Under the pieces are notes generated by a model. That model was not told the origin of the DNA, did not search any database, and saw nothing but the letters and a program-made list of their open reading frames with translations. The position numbers and the translations under genes were made by a program. From contig NZ_KB892707.1 of assembly GCF_000373925.1 (NCBI RefSeq), forward strand, positions 310,001-374,000: a stretch of DNA of 64,000 bases, in the 5' to 3' direction. Origin of the DNA: Actinopolymorpha alba DSM 45243. Lineage in GTDB: Bacteria; Actinomycetota; Actinomycetes; Propionibacteriales; Actinopolymorphaceae. Below, piece by piece: positions 17,671 through 27,600 of the stretch (positions are counted from its first letter, which is position 1; every line of letters begins with the position of its first letter).

Positions 17671-18435
17671 TCATCCAGCTCGACTCTGGCACAGGCGTTC
17701 GACGAAACCATGGGTCTCCTCGAAGACCGTGAGCGCGTCGAAGTCGAGTGTGGCGACATGGTAGCTGTCGGCCAGCGTGTGTTCTTCGATCTCCCGAGAG
17801 CCGACACGCGCTCGTAACAGCCGCAGGCTCGAGCCGTCGAGGACGTGGTCGTTGGCTGACCGGAACACCAGGAGCGGCTGCGTCACCCGCGGGAGGTCGG
17901 CGGCGACGATCCGCCAGAGCCGGGTGAGGGAGTACAACGCGGTCAGGGGCGTGCGGTCGTAGGCACCCTCATGGACACCGGGTTTGTGGATGTCGTGGCC
18001 GAGAGCGGGCTGCGAGGGTACGAACCGATGCAGCACCGGCAGGGCGACCAGTCGTGGATCGCGGCTCCAGATCGCGGGGTTGACGACGACCACGCCGGCC
18101 ACCGCCGGGCCATGGACCTGCGCCAACCGCAGCGCGAGGCACCCGCCCATCGACTGCCCACCGACGACCACCGTGTCGCAGTCCTCGGCCAGCCGCAGGA
18201 AGGCCCGCTCCAGTGCGGCGAACCAGTCCTGCCATCCCGTGCGGTTGAGCTCCTGCCAGGTGGTCCCGTGGCCGGGCAGGCGCGGAACCGCCACCCGTAA
18301 CCCCTGCGCCGCCAGGTGCTCAGCCCACGGCCGCATCGACGCGGGCGAGCCCGTGAAACCGTGACAGAGCAGGACTCCGGTCGGCCCGGTGCCGGCGTAC
18401 AGAGGCTCGGCGTGCGGCAGCACTGCCACGGGCAC
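17671..18435 (-). CDS. Alpha/beta hydrolase, Est30-like carboxylesterase
   Basis: The 254-residue protein is a serine hydrolase: oxyanion segment LLCHGFTGSP, nucleophile elbow GGQSMGG (Ser95), acid in SANDHVLD and His in DSYHVATLD near the C-terminus. This spacing and the small lid fit the Est30/monoglyceride-lipase group, which cleaves short acyl esters. GTG 18435 is chosen because GAGGGA lies about 5 bases upstream; a longer frame would add 20 residues unlike the family. It is divergent from plsC, and both may serve lipid turnover. Confidence 0.9.
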   Translation of the reverse strand: MPVAVLPHAEPLYAGTGPTGVLLCHGFTGSPASMRPWAEHLAAQGLRVAVPRLPGHGTTWQELNRTGWQDWFAALERAFLRLAEDCDTVVVGGQSMGGCLALRLAQVHGPAVAGVVVVNPAIWSRDPRLVALPVLHRFVPSQPALGHDIHKPGVHEGAYDRTPLTALYSLTRLWRIVAADLPRVTQPLLVFRSANDHVLDGSSLRLLRARVGSREIEEHTLADSYHVATLDFDALTVFEETHGFVERLCQSRAG

Positions 18436-18613
18436 GCTCCCTCGGAGATCGCGCGGATGAGGACACGGAGAGTACCTGGTGCGGCATCGTTTCATGCCGC
18501 CACGTCCCCTCGACCGCTTTGTCCACCATTCCGTAACAACACGAAACCGGGCCCGGCGTTGCTCCGGCCCTGGCGGAGGCCTAGGGTGCCGAACAGGAAG
18601 ACGGAGGTGGGGC

Positions 18614-19444
18614 TTGTTCTATTGGTTCCTCAAGGTCTTCGCTCTGGGGCCGCTTCTCAAGACGATTTACCGGCCCTGGGTCGAAGGTCTGGAGAACGTT
18701 CCCCGCGAAGGTCCAGCAATCTTCGCGAGTAACCACCTGTCTTTCGTCGACTCCGTGTTCCTACCGCTGGTGGTTACGCGGCGCATCACCTTCCCGGCGA
18801 AGATCGAGTACTTCATCGGCACCGGGGTGAAGGGGCGCCTCACGGCACTTTTCTTCCGGGGGATCGGGCAGGTGCCCATGGACCGCGCCGGCGGCCGGGC
18901 CAGCCAGCTCGCGCTCGACGCCGGCCTCCGGATCCTCCAGCGCGGCGAGATCTTCGGCATCTACCCCGAGGGCACGAGGTCGCCCGACGGGCGGCTCTAC
19001 AAGGGCAAGACCGGCGTCGCCCGGCTCGCCCTCGCCTCCGGCGCGCCCGTGCTCCCCGTCGCGATGATCGGCACCGACAAGATGCAGCCGCCCGGCAAGG
19101 CGCTCCCCAAGCTCATGCGTCCCGGTGTCCGGATCGGCAAGCCACTGGACTTCTCCCGCTACGAGGGCATGGAGGACGACCGGTTCGTGCTCCGTTCCGT
19201 CACCGACGAGATCATGTACGAGCTGATGGAGCTGTCGGGCCAGGAGTACGTCGACATCTACGCGCAGAAGGCCAAGGACGAGCTGGCCCAGGCCAGGCGG
19301 CGCCCGATCGACTCCGGTGACCGCCCCACACCCGGAGGGCCGGAGGGCCCGGACGGCGCCGCCGGCGGGACGTCCGAGCCGTCCGCCGAACCATCCTCCG
19401 GATCGGAGGAGCCCGGCGATCCCGGCGTCCGCAAGGCGAGCTGA
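18614..19444 (+). CDS. plsC: 1-acyl-sn-glycerol-3-phosphate acyltransferase, TTG start
   Basis: PlsC acylates lysophosphatidic acid to phosphatidic acid at the membrane. The 276-residue product shows the HX4D box NHLSFVDS (His41, Asp46) and the substrate motif YPEGTRSPDG (near 125), with LFYWFLK at the N-terminus as in actinobacterial homologues that begin MFYW. The start is TTG 18614, with GGAGGT at 18603-18608 at good spacing; upstream in-frame codons encode unrelated sequence. The last ~50 residues are a Pro/Gly/Ser-rich acidic tail. It is 2 bases upstream of the MacS-type kinase gene, so co-transcription is expected. Confidence 0.92.
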   Translation: MFYWFLKVFALGPLLKTIYRPWVEGLENVPREGPAIFASNHLSFVDSVFLPLVVTRRITFPAKIEYFIGTGVKGRLTALFFRGIGQVPMDRAGGRASQLALDAGLRILQRGEIFGIYPEGTRSPDGRLYKGKTGVARLALASGAPVLPVAMIGTDKMQPPGKALPKLMRPGVRIGKPLDFSRYEGMEDDRFVLRSVTDEIMYELMELSGQEYVDIYAQKAKDELAQARRRPIDSGDRPTPGGPEGPDGAAGGTSEPSAEPSSGSEEPGDPGVRKAS

Positions 19445-19446
19445 CC

Positions 19447-20664
19447 GTGTCAGAGCCTGGGTCGGGCGTCTCGGACGCGTTCCGGCCAGTAGTACCCCCA
19501 CCCGACCAGGACCAGCTGCCCCGGCCGGGCGGTGAGCTGGCTGCCCCGGGAGTCCCAGACTCGACCGGTTCGCTCTGGAAGGCGCTGGCGGTCCTGCGGT
19601 TCGTACTCCTCGCGCAGGCACTCGTCGTCAATCTGCTCCGCTGGCAGGAGTTCGACCACCCTCTGACCGGGTGGCTGATCCTCACCGTGATCTCGGCGTG
19701 GACCCTGATCGCCACCTGGCTCTATGACGCTCCCCGCCGGCGCCGGTGGCCGGTCCTGACGGCGGACCTCGCCATCGCCATCGGTGCGTTGCTGACCACG
19801 CCGTACGTCCTCAGCGACGAGATGCTGGCTCGCCACGACTTCACCGTTCCTACGTACTGGATCACCGCGGCCGTGCTCGCGTGGGCGATCCACGCCGGGT
19901 GGGCCGGTGGTGTCGCGGCCGGCCTCGCCGTCGTACCAGCCGACCTCGCCACCCGCGCGGTGTTCAACGCCACGACGGTCGGCAACCTGTTTCTCCTGCT
20001 GTTGGCCAGTGCGGTCGTCGGATACACCTCGCAGTTGATACGCGAGGCCGCGGCTGAGCGGGCCCGCGCCACCGAGCTCGCCGCCCGGACGGCTGAGCGG
20101 GAGCGCCTGGCCCGGGTCGTTCACGACGGGGTCCTGCAGGTGCTGACGTACGTCCAGCGGCGAGGTACCGAGATCGGGGGTGACGCCGCAGCGCTCGCGG
20201 CAGCGGCCGCGGAGCAGGAGGAACGCCTCCGCGCGCTCATCCGCGGGCAGCCCGGAACTCTCGAAGGCCGCTCCGACGGTCAGGTCGACCTCGGTCGGGG
20301 GCTCGCCGGCCTGGGCGCGGCCGGAATCTCCGTCGCGGCCCCCGCCGAGCCGGTGTTCCTTGCCGCCGGAGCCGCCGGAGAACTCCTCGCCGCGGTCGGC
20401 GCCGCCCTCGACAACGTGCGCCAGCACGCTCCCGCCGCACGGATCTACCTCCTGCTCGAGGACGACGGCGGCGGCGTCGTGATCAGCGTCCGGGATGACG
20501 GTCCCGGCATCCCCGACGGCCGCCTGGGCGAGGCCGAAGCCGACGGGCGGATGGGCGTGAGCCGGTCGATCCGCGGTCGGCTCCACGAACTCGGTGGCAC
20601 TGCCACGCTCACCAGCGCGCCGGGCAAGGGCACCGAATGGGAGCTCCGCGTTCCCCGTTCCTGA
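19447..20664 (+). CDS. macS: MacS family sensor histidine kinase
   Basis: The 405-residue kinase has about four to six transmembrane helices (residues ~45-195), a short coiled segment (EAAAERARATELAAR), and a HisKA_3 dimerisation site with phospho-acceptor His226 in VVHDGVLQVL. The ATPase domain shows ALDNVRQH (N box), VRDDGPGI (G1) and a GKGTEWEL end. The HDGVLQVL sequence and N-terminal layout match the actinobacterial MacS group. The partner response regulator gene follows after 104 bases. The signal sensed is unknown; the coupling with plsC suggests envelope or lipid status. Confidence 0.92.
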   Translation: MSEPGSGVSDAFRPVVPPPDQDQLPRPGGELAAPGVPDSTGSLWKALAVLRFVLLAQALVVNLLRWQEFDHPLTGWLILTVISAWTLIATWLYDAPRRRRWPVLTADLAIAIGALLTTPYVLSDEMLARHDFTVPTYWITAAVLAWAIHAGWAGGVAAGLAVVPADLATRAVFNATTVGNLFLLLLASAVVGYTSQLIREAAAERARATELAARTAERERLARVVHDGVLQVLTYVQRRGTEIGGDAAALAAAAAEQEERLRALIRGQPGTLEGRSDGQVDLGRGLAGLGAAGISVAAPAEPVFLAAGAAGELLAAVGAALDNVRQHAPAARIYLLLEDDGGGVVISVRDDGPGIPDGRLGEAEADGRMGVSRSIRGRLHELGGTATLTSAPGKGTEWELRVPRS

Positions 20665-20768
20665 CCCGACTCGCTCCTGAGGATCCGCGCTGGGGCGCGG
20701 CCCGGGCGTCTCGTGGGCTCGAGTACGACGTTGACGAGGCACCCGCCAGGGTGCGTAAGGTCGTTGCC

Positions 20769-21467
20769 ATGATCCGCGTGATGGTTGTCGACGACCACCC
20801 GATGTGGCGAGCGGCCGTCGTGCGTGACCTCGACCAGGCGGGGTTCGACGTCGTGGCCGAGGCGGGTGCCGGTGACGAGGCGCTGCGGCGGGCGGAGGCG
20901 GTCCGGCCCGAGGTCGTCGTGCTCGACCTGCAGATTCCGGTGCTCGGCGGGGTCGAGGTGACGCGCCGGCTGGTCGAGGCCGACTCCGGTGTCCGGGTCC
21001 TGATCCTTTCCGCGAGCGGTGAGCAGTCGGATGTCCTCGCCGCGGTCAAGGCGGGTGCTGCCGGCTACCTGGTGAAGTCGGCCTCCCGGGAGGAGTTCGT
21101 CGACGCCGTACGCCGTACCGCCGAGGGTGACGCCGTCTTTACGCCGGGGCTCGCCGGACTCGTGCTGGGGGAGTTCCGGCGCCTGTCGGGAGCGTCGCGG
21201 GTTGCCGAGCCGGTCGCGCCCCAGCTCACGGAGCGCGAGACCGAGGTGCTCCGGCTGGTCGCGAAGGGACTGAGCTACAAGGACATCGCCGAGCGCCTGG
21301 TGCTCTCGCACCGCACCATCCAGAACCACGTCCAGAACACCCTCCGCAAGTTGCAGTTGCACAACCGCGTCGAGTTGGTGAGGTACGCGCTGGAGTCCGG
21401 CCTGGACGGTTCCGACGACGACGCTGGAGACACGGGCGCCTCCGGGCATGTCCGTCATGCACCGTGA
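20769..21467 (+). CDS. macR: LuxR-type (NarL family) response regulator partner of MacS
   Basis: The 232-residue protein has a receiver domain with acidic pocket VVDDHPM and phospho-acceptor Asp53 (VVLDLQIP), then Ser/Lys switch residues (LSAS, VKSAS). The C-terminal LuxR helix-turn-helix is clear: LTERETEVLRLVAKGLSYKDIAERL. ATG 20769 is the first codon of the conserved receiver; a longer upstream frame overlaps the kinase gene and is unlikely. It should be phosphorylated by the upstream MacS kinase and bind DNA; the regulon is not visible. Confidence 0.9.
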   Translation: MIRVMVVDDHPMWRAAVVRDLDQAGFDVVAEAGAGDEALRRAEAVRPEVVVLDLQIPVLGGVEVTRRLVEADSGVRVLILSASGEQSDVLAAVKAGAAGYLVKSASREEFVDAVRRTAEGDAVFTPGLAGLVLGEFRRLSGASRVAEPVAPQLTERETEVLRLVAKGLSYKDIAERLVLSHRTIQNHVQNTLRKLQLHNRVELVRYALESGLDGSDDDAGDTGASGHVRHAP

Positions 21468-21590
21468 TATGTCCGGATCCGGCCCCGTCGCCATCGCGGC
21501 GACCAGTGTGGTGCTTCGGCGTCACGCACGGATGCTGACACTCCCGGCGTGGCGCCCTGGCCCCGCCGGGTGGGTGGACAGCACCGCGAC

Positions 21591-21596
21591 TAGGCT
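21591..21596 (+). promoter_or_regulatory. -10 box upstream of phosphofructokinase
   Basis: TAGGCT at 21591-21596 fits the actinobacterial TAnnnT -10 consensus and lies 41 bases before the pfk start; a TSS near 21603 is expected. No good -35 was found. Confidence 0.5.
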
Positions 21597-21637
21597 CGAC
21601 AACGACCTGTTCTTGCGGTCTTGTGAAAGGACTGTCA

Positions 21638-22663
21638 ATGCGCGTTGGAGTGCTCACCGGCGGTGGTGACTGCCCAGGCCTGAACGCCGTCATCCGCGCC
21701 GTGGTCCGCAAGGGTGTCGCGGAGTACGGCTATGAGTTCCTCGGCTTCCGCGACGGCTGGAAGGGGCCGCTGGAGAACGTCACCTGCGAGCTCGGCATCC
21801 CGCAGGTCCGGGGGATCCTCCCGCGCGGCGGCACCATCCTCGGATCCTCGCGGACCAACCCGTTCAAGATCGAGGGTGGCGTCGAACGCGTCAAGGAAAA
21901 CCTGGCCGCGAATGGCGTCGACGCCCTCGTCGCCATCGGCGGTGAGGACACGCTCGGCGTGGCGACGAAGCTGTCCGAGCTCGACGTCAACGTGGTCGGC
22001 GTACCCAAGACGATCGACAACGACCTCGGCGCCACCGACTTCACGTTCGGCTTCGACACCGCGGTCAACATCGCCACCGAGGCGATCGACCGGCTGCACA
22101 CGACCGCGGAGTCCCACCACCGGATCGTCGTGGTCGAGGTGATGGGACGGCACGCGGGCTGGATCGCGCTCCACTCCGGCCTCGCCGGCGGCGCGAACGT
22201 CATCCTCATCCCCGAGGTGCCGTTCGACATGGAGAAGGTCGTCGAGCACGTCGAGAGCCGGTTCCGCACCAACTACTCGCCGATCATCGTGGTCGCCGAG
22301 GGCGCGACGCCCAAGGAGGGCACGCACGCCCTGCACAGCGAGGAGCTGGACGCGTTCGGCCACGTCCGCCTTGGTGGCATCGGCGACATGGTGGCGCAGG
22401 AACTCGAGAAGCGCACCGGCAAAGAAGCCCGTGCGGTCGTCCTCGGGCACACCCAGCGGGGCGGCACGCCCACGGCGTTCGACCGGTGGCTCGCGACGAG
22501 GTTCGGCCTGCACGCCATCGAGGCCGTTCACGACGGTGACTTCGGCAAGATGGTCGCGCTGCGGGGCACCGACATCGTGCGGGCGCCGCTCGCCGAAGCG
22601 ACCCGCGAGCTGAAGGTCGTGACTCCCGAGCTGTACGCCGAGGCCGGCGTCCTCTTCGGCTGA
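21638..22663 (+). CDS. pfkA: 6-phosphofructokinase with PPi-type residues
   Basis: The enzyme (341 residues) phosphorylates fructose-6-phosphate. GGGDCPGLNAVIR near the start, PKTIDND, and MGRHAGWIA identify the PFK family. The two residues used to predict the phosphoryl donor are Asp104 (in GGED) and Lys124 (in PKTIDND). ATP-using PfkA of E. coli has Gly at both; Asp104/Lys124 is the pattern of pyrophosphate-dependent enzymes such as that of Amycolatopsis methanolica. ATG 21638 is preceded by AAGGA (21627-21631). The function as PFK is sure; the donor is an inference. Confidence 0.93.
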   Translation: MRVGVLTGGGDCPGLNAVIRAVVRKGVAEYGYEFLGFRDGWKGPLENVTCELGIPQVRGILPRGGTILGSSRTNPFKIEGGVERVKENLAANGVDALVAIGGEDTLGVATKLSELDVNVVGVPKTIDNDLGATDFTFGFDTAVNIATEAIDRLHTTAESHHRIVVVEVMGRHAGWIALHSGLAGGANVILIPEVPFDMEKVVEHVESRFRTNYSPIIVVAEGATPKEGTHALHSEELDAFGHVRLGGIGDMVAQELEKRTGKEARAVVLGHTQRGGTPTAFDRWLATRFGLHAIEAVHDGDFGKMVALRGTDIVRAPLAEATRELKVVTPELYAEAGVLFG

Positions 22664-22671
22664 CCAACCCG

Positions 22672-22746
22672 GTGATCATGATTGTGATCATGAAGCCGAA
22701 CGGGGTTATATGACCGGTCAGCCTTCATGATCACGCTCATGATCAC
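22672..22746. repeat. TGATCA inverted-repeat element, copy 1 (75 nt)
   Basis: Left arm (22672-22695) and right arm (22723-22746) are 24-base inverted repeats matching at 22 positions, separated by 27 bases. Each arm is made of two 12-base units containing TGATCATGA. It lies between pfk and the DAHP synthase gene. The element at 50567-50641 has the same 24+27+24 architecture, with the loop sequence unrelated. Confidence 0.8.
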
Positions 22747-22814
22747 GGCGCGGGACGGAGTGCGGGGGAGCATGGCCGACCTGACGGCTCGCGCGGCGCG
22801 CGGAGGGCGTGCCT

Positions 22815-22830
22815 TACCCTCGTGGGCGTG
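22815..22830 (+). promoter_or_regulatory. -10 box and leaderless GTG start of class II DAHP synthase
   Basis: TACCCT at 22815-22820 is 7 bases before GTG 22828. No ribosome-binding site is placed usefully for this start, so the mRNA probably begins at or near the GTG. Confidence 0.55.
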
Positions 22831-24156
22831 AATTCTCTCAGCGCCTGGCGAGCCCGTCCGGCCGCCCAGCAGCCGGAATGGCCCGATCAAGCCGCCGTCG
22901 ATGCCGCCTCCGCGCAGCTCCGGACATTTCCGCCACTCGTCTTCGCCGGCGAGTGCGACGCCCTGAAGGCACGGATCGCCGATGTCGCGACCGGCAGGGC
23001 GTTCTTCCTGCAGGGTGGCGACTGCGCCGAGACGTTCAACGGCGTCGGTGCTGACGCGCTGCGCAACAAACTCCGCACGATCCTGCAGATGGCGGTCGTG
23101 CTGACGTACGCGGGCAGCGTGCCGGTCGTGAAGGTCGGCCGGATCGCCGGTCAGTACGCCAAACCACGGTCGAAGCCCACGGAGACCCGCGAGGGTGTGG
23201 AGCTTCCGGCGTACCGCGGCGACGCTGTCAACGGCTTCGAGTTCACCCCGGAGGCCCGCGTCCCCGACCCTGACCGGCTGGTCCGGATGTATCACTCGTC
23301 CGCGGCGACGCTCAACCTCGCCCGGGCGTTCGTGATCGGCGGTGAGGCCGATCTGCGCCAGGTCCACGCCTGGAACACCGACTTCGTCCGCGACAGCCCC
23401 GTCGGGGAGCGCTACGAACGCATGGCGCGTGACATCGACCGCGCGATCTCGTTCATGCACGCGTGCGGCGCGGACCCCGCGGAGTTCCACTCGGTCGACT
23501 TCTACGCGAGCCACGAGGCGTTGCTGCTCGACTACGAAGAAGCACTCACCCGGATCGACTCCCGCACCGGTACGCCGTACGACACCTCGGGTCACTTCCT
23601 CTGGATCGGTGAGCGGACGCGGCAGCTCGACGGGGCGCACGTGGAGTTCGCCCGTCATGTCCGCAACCCGATCGGTGTGAAGCTCGGTCCGACCACGACG
23701 CCGGAGGACGCGCTCGCGTTGATCGACGTCCTCGACCCCGAGCGGGAGCCGGGCCGGCTGACGTTCATCACCCGGATGGGCGCGGGCAAGATCCGTGACG
23801 CGCTGCCGCACCTGGTCGAGAAGGTCACCGCCAGTGGGGCGAGCGTGGCCTGGGTGTGCGACCCGATGCACGGCAACACCTTCGAGACGCCGAGCGGCTA
23901 CAAGACGCGGCGGTTCGACGACGTGCTGGATGAGGTCGAGGGCTTCTTCGAGGTCCATCGCGCCCTCGGCACGGTGCCGGGCGGTCTCCACGTCGAGCTC
24001 ACCGGTGACGAGGTGACCGAATGCCTCGGCGGTGGGCACGAGTTGGCCGAAGCAGACCTCGTCCACCGGTACGAAACCGTCTGCGATCCGCGGCTCAACC
24101 GGGCTCAGTCCCTCGAGCTCGCGTTCCTCGTCGCAGAAATGCTGAGCGCTCGCTAG
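22828..24156 (+). CDS. aroH: 3-deoxy-7-phosphoheptulonate synthase, class II
   Basis: This 442-residue enzyme condenses PEP and erythrose-4-phosphate to open the shikimate pathway. It is the plant-like class II type: GGDCAETF (metal-site Cys), KVGRIAGQYAKPRS, SSAATLNL, HFLWIGERTRQLDGAHVEF and WVCDPMHGNT are all visible in order. The start is GTG 22828, 7 bases after a TACCCT -10 box, or GTG 22822. A second DAHP synthase of the unrelated class I type is encoded at 28865-29905, so flux may be split by feedback control. The gene is downstream of pfk, as in Streptomyces. Confidence 0.95.
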   Translation: MNSLSAWRARPAAQQPEWPDQAAVDAASAQLRTFPPLVFAGECDALKARIADVATGRAFFLQGGDCAETFNGVGADALRNKLRTILQMAVVLTYAGSVPVVKVGRIAGQYAKPRSKPTETREGVELPAYRGDAVNGFEFTPEARVPDPDRLVRMYHSSAATLNLARAFVIGGEADLRQVHAWNTDFVRDSPVGERYERMARDIDRAISFMHACGADPAEFHSVDFYASHEALLLDYEEALTRIDSRTGTPYDTSGHFLWIGERTRQLDGAHVEFARHVRNPIGVKLGPTTTPEDALALIDVLDPEREPGRLTFITRMGAGKIRDALPHLVEKVTASGASVAWVCDPMHGNTFETPSGYKTRRFDDVLDEVEGFFEVHRALGTVPGGLHVELTGDEVTECLGGGHELAEADLVHRYETVCDPRLNRAQSLELAFLVAEMLSAR

Positions 24157-24382
24157 TCACGTTCGCCGGTTCAAGAAAAATTCAAGGTCGGCGACTACGT
24201 CGGTCGGGCAATCTCTCCCATGGTGCGCAGCCGTCCGTACGGTTTGCGGCCGTCGTCGTAGTGCGATGCGGCTCGAGCCGACGGCGTTCTACGAAGCCTC
24301 TGGTAAGGCGTTCCAGTTCGAGACTCGCCCGTCGCACGGTCGAGGAACGTCCGGAGTGACCACATTGGCGGCCGGCGGTACC

Positions 24383-24417
24383 CACTGCGGTGCCGACCGG
24401 GGGGTGGCACCGCAGTG
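24383..24417. terminator. Perfect 12-bp stem hairpin
   Basis: CACTGCGGTGCC (24383-24394) and GGCACCGCAGTG (24406-24417) form a perfect 12-bp stem with an 11-base G-rich loop. It lies between two converging genes and has no T-run on either side, so it is called a terminator by position only. Confidence 0.55.
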
Positions 24418-24500
24418 GAGCCGCCGCCGACCAAACTGCGTCACGTCCGGTCGTGAGATCACTGGATGTCTTTACGCAGGGCTGGCCAACGGGCATAGGC

Positions 24501-24535
24501 CACCGCAGTGCCGACCACGGGGCGGCGATGCGGTG
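24501..24535. terminator. Second, related hairpin
   Basis: CACCGCA (24501-24507) pairs with TGCGGTG (24529-24535), extended by a GC pair beyond a bulge. The stretch from 24505 resembles the first hairpin from 24387 (18 of 22 bases alike). Confidence 0.4.
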
Positions 24536-24634
24536 TGCCTCGCCCGGCCCGGATGATTGCTCGCGTACCGCAGTCGACGCACGGTTCTCCTGGTCGCTGC
24601 GCTGTCGTGTGAGGCCCATTCGGGCCTTAACTCC

Positions 24635-27600
24635 CTACGTGTCACCGTTGTTCTCCAGGAGGGTGTACACCTGCTGCGCCTCACCCACGCCCAGCTCGCG
24701 GAACTGTTCGTACGCTTCCCGCAGGAACTCCCGGGCGCGCTCGGTCTGGCCCACGTCGCGGAGCGTCTCGCCCAACCGCCAGGACACGTACGCCGCCTCG
24801 AACGGAAAGGTCGCCCCCTGACAGAGGTTGAGGCCGGTCTCGCAGTGTCGCAGGGCCAGGGAAAGCTGGCCCGACAGCCGAAGCGCGTGCGCGAGTTCGG
24901 CGTGCAGGGACACCGTGCGCTGCCGCATCTCGATCCGCTCGGCGATGGTGAGGGCGGCTCGGAGTTGGCCGACGGCCTCGGCGTAGCGGCCCGAGCCCAG
25001 GTGGGTGTTTCCGAGCATGGACAACGCGATGGCTTCACCGCGACGGTTGCCGAGCGTGCGGTGGAGCGCGAGCGACTCCGCGGCGAGCGGCGCGGCCCGA
25101 GCCGGGTCGTCGGCGATCAGGTAGGCCTCGGCGAAGTTGGTGAGGATGACGGCCTGGCCCACCTGGTCGCCGTTCGCCTGCGCGAGTTCGAGTGCCTCCT
25201 GGAGTGCGTTGATGGCGTCCGCGGAACGACCGAGTCGCGCGTGGGTGGTACCGAGGTGGGCGAGTGCGATCGCCTCGGCGTAACGGTCACCGGTCTCCCT
25301 GCTGAGCGCGAGTCCGTCCAGGAGCGACGCGGTCGCGGTCGCGAATTCTCCCCGCCGCCACAGCACCTCTGACAGGTTCGTCAGCGTCACACCCTCACCG
25401 TGCCGGTCACCGATCGCGCGGTACGACGCGAGCGCCTGGTGGTACTCCTCGACCGCCTCGTCAAGGCGGCCTTGCCGGGCGATCGCCAGCGCGATGGCCT
25501 CGGCGAAGTCGGCCTTGGCCTGCGGGTCATCCAGCCGGCGCGCGACCTGGAGGGCCTGCTCACACAGGAGTTCCCCATCGGTCCACTGCGACTTGTGGGA
25601 CTGGAATGACTCGAGCGCGTGGGCGACCTCCATCGCCACGGCCGCGCGGCCGTCGTCGGGGGACGAGGCGGCCTGCCGGGCTAGCGCGAGGAGGTTGGCG
25701 TACTCGTCCGCGGTCCAGGCGATGGCGGTGGCCCGGTCGGAGAGCGGCAGGGCGCCCATGGTGTTCAGGCCGGAGTTGCGCGGCGTGGTTCTGATCAGCT
25801 GCGCGGCCCGCGCCGAGGTGCCGAGCCAGATACGCCAGGCGCGATCGAGCGCGGCGTTGTTGTACGCCTCAGAACCCGCGCGGGCGGCCACCTCCCGCGC
25901 GTAGTCGCGGGTGAGGTCGTGCATCCGGTGACGGCCGGGCGTACGGCTCTCGAGGAGTTGAGCGTCCAGGAGCCGGTCGAGGATGGTCTCGGTGGTGGGT
26001 TCGTCGCGGTCGAGGAGGCGGGCCGCGACAGGCACGCTGAGGTCTGGTCCGTCGGGGAGGGCGAGGAGACCGAAGGCGCGTGCGGCCTCCTGATCGAGCT
26101 GGATCTCACTGTCGTGGAGGGCGCGGTAGGTGACGTCGAGGCAGGCCCGGACAGTCAGATCGTGGTGACCGAGTTCGTCAAGGCGACGTTGACGGTCGGT
26201 GAGGCGTTCGACGAACGTCCGGATCGGCCAGTCGGGACGGGCGAGCATCCGCGCGGCCGTGATGCGGAGTGCGAGTGGGAGGTGGCCGCAGAGTTCGGCG
26301 AGCCGGGCAGTCTCCTCGGGCGCGGCGGCGCAGCGGCCCGAGATGTCGAGCCGGCTGAGGACCACCGCGGACTCCTCCGGCGGGAGGGTGGTGAGGCCGA
26401 TGTGGACGGCGTCGTCGAGGGTCGTGAGGGGGCTACGGCTGGTGATGAGGGCAGCGGACCTGGTGCCGGTCGGGAGGAGTGGGCGGACCTGGCTGACGCC
26501 GGCGGCGTTGTCGAGAAGGACCAGCAGCTTGAGTTCGGCGGTGATCGTCCGGAACAACGCGGCCGCCTCGTCGACATCGGACGGGATGGCGCTGCCGTCC
26601 ACGCGGAGCGCCCGCAGGAACCTGCTTAGTACGTCGAGCGGCTCCAGTGGTGAGAGGCCCGGACTCGCGCCCTGCAGGTCGACGTACAGCTGTCCGTCCG
26701 GAAACTGGCTGCGAACGCCGTGCGCGGCGACCAGCGCGAGCGTCGACTTCCCGATCCCACCAGGTCCGTAGACCGCGACGGTCGCGGTGGCGCTGAAGAG
26801 GGCCTTCTGGGCGTCGGCGAGCTCGGGCCCGCGCCCGACGAAGGTCGCGGGCAGGCGTGGGAGCTGGCGGGGGAGTTCGGGCTGGGAGGACGCGGCCGAA
26901 CCACCGGCCCGGAGGCCGGCGACGGCGGAGATGGGCACCTCCAACGTGGGGTCGCGGCGAAGGATGCGCTGGTGGAGACGCTGGAGCTCGGGTCCGGGTT
27001 CGGTGCCGAGCTCCTCGCCGAGGTGGTCGCGGGTGCGGGCGTACAGGTCCAGCGCCTCGGCGCGCCGGCCCACGGTGCTTAGCGCCCGCAGGAGCTGGCC
27101 GATCAAGGGCTCGGACAGGGGATTCTCGTCCAGCCAGTCCCGTAGGTCGTCGATGAGTTCGGCGTGCCGGCCAAGCCGGAGCTCGAGCTCACCGAGTTCG
27201 GTGAGCGCCGCGAGGCGCTGCTGGCGGAGGTTGTCGCGGGTCCGCGCCACCCACTCCCCGGGCAGGTCGGCGAGGGGACTGCCGCGCCAGAGGCCGAGTG
27301 TTGAACGCAGCAGCCGGGCCGCGCCCCGGGCGTCAGTCCTGACGAGGGTGTGTGCCTCGGTGAGGGACTGACGGAAGCGGACGAGATCGACCTGCTCCGG
27401 TGTGGCGGTCAGGGCATAGCCGCCCGGCTTGCGGAGCACCGTCACCTCGGGTCCGAGCGCCCGGCGGAGTCGGGTGAGGTAGCTGTAGAGGGCGCGACGA
27501 ACTTCCTTGGGCGAGGAGTCCCCCCAGACCCGCTCCACGAGGACCTCGATGGGCAGGGGGTGTCCGGGTGTGACGGCGAGCGCCGCGAGCACGCAGCGCT

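Larger units (their letters stand above)
24157..24634. other. 478-base convergent intergenic region without a gene
   Basis: This lies between the 3' ends of the class II DAHP synthase gene and the AfsR-like gene. No frame shows coding character. Two hairpins (24383-24417 and 24501-24535) share a related core (GTGCCGACC) 118 bases apart, and a locally A-rich patch occurs at 24170-24185. Bidirectional termination is the likely role. Confidence 0.5.

Noticed and set aside
24157-24634. A protein gene on the minus strand (about 145 codons)
   Set aside because: The residue make-up is typical of non-coding high-GC sequence, there is no ribosome site, and hairpins interrupt it.
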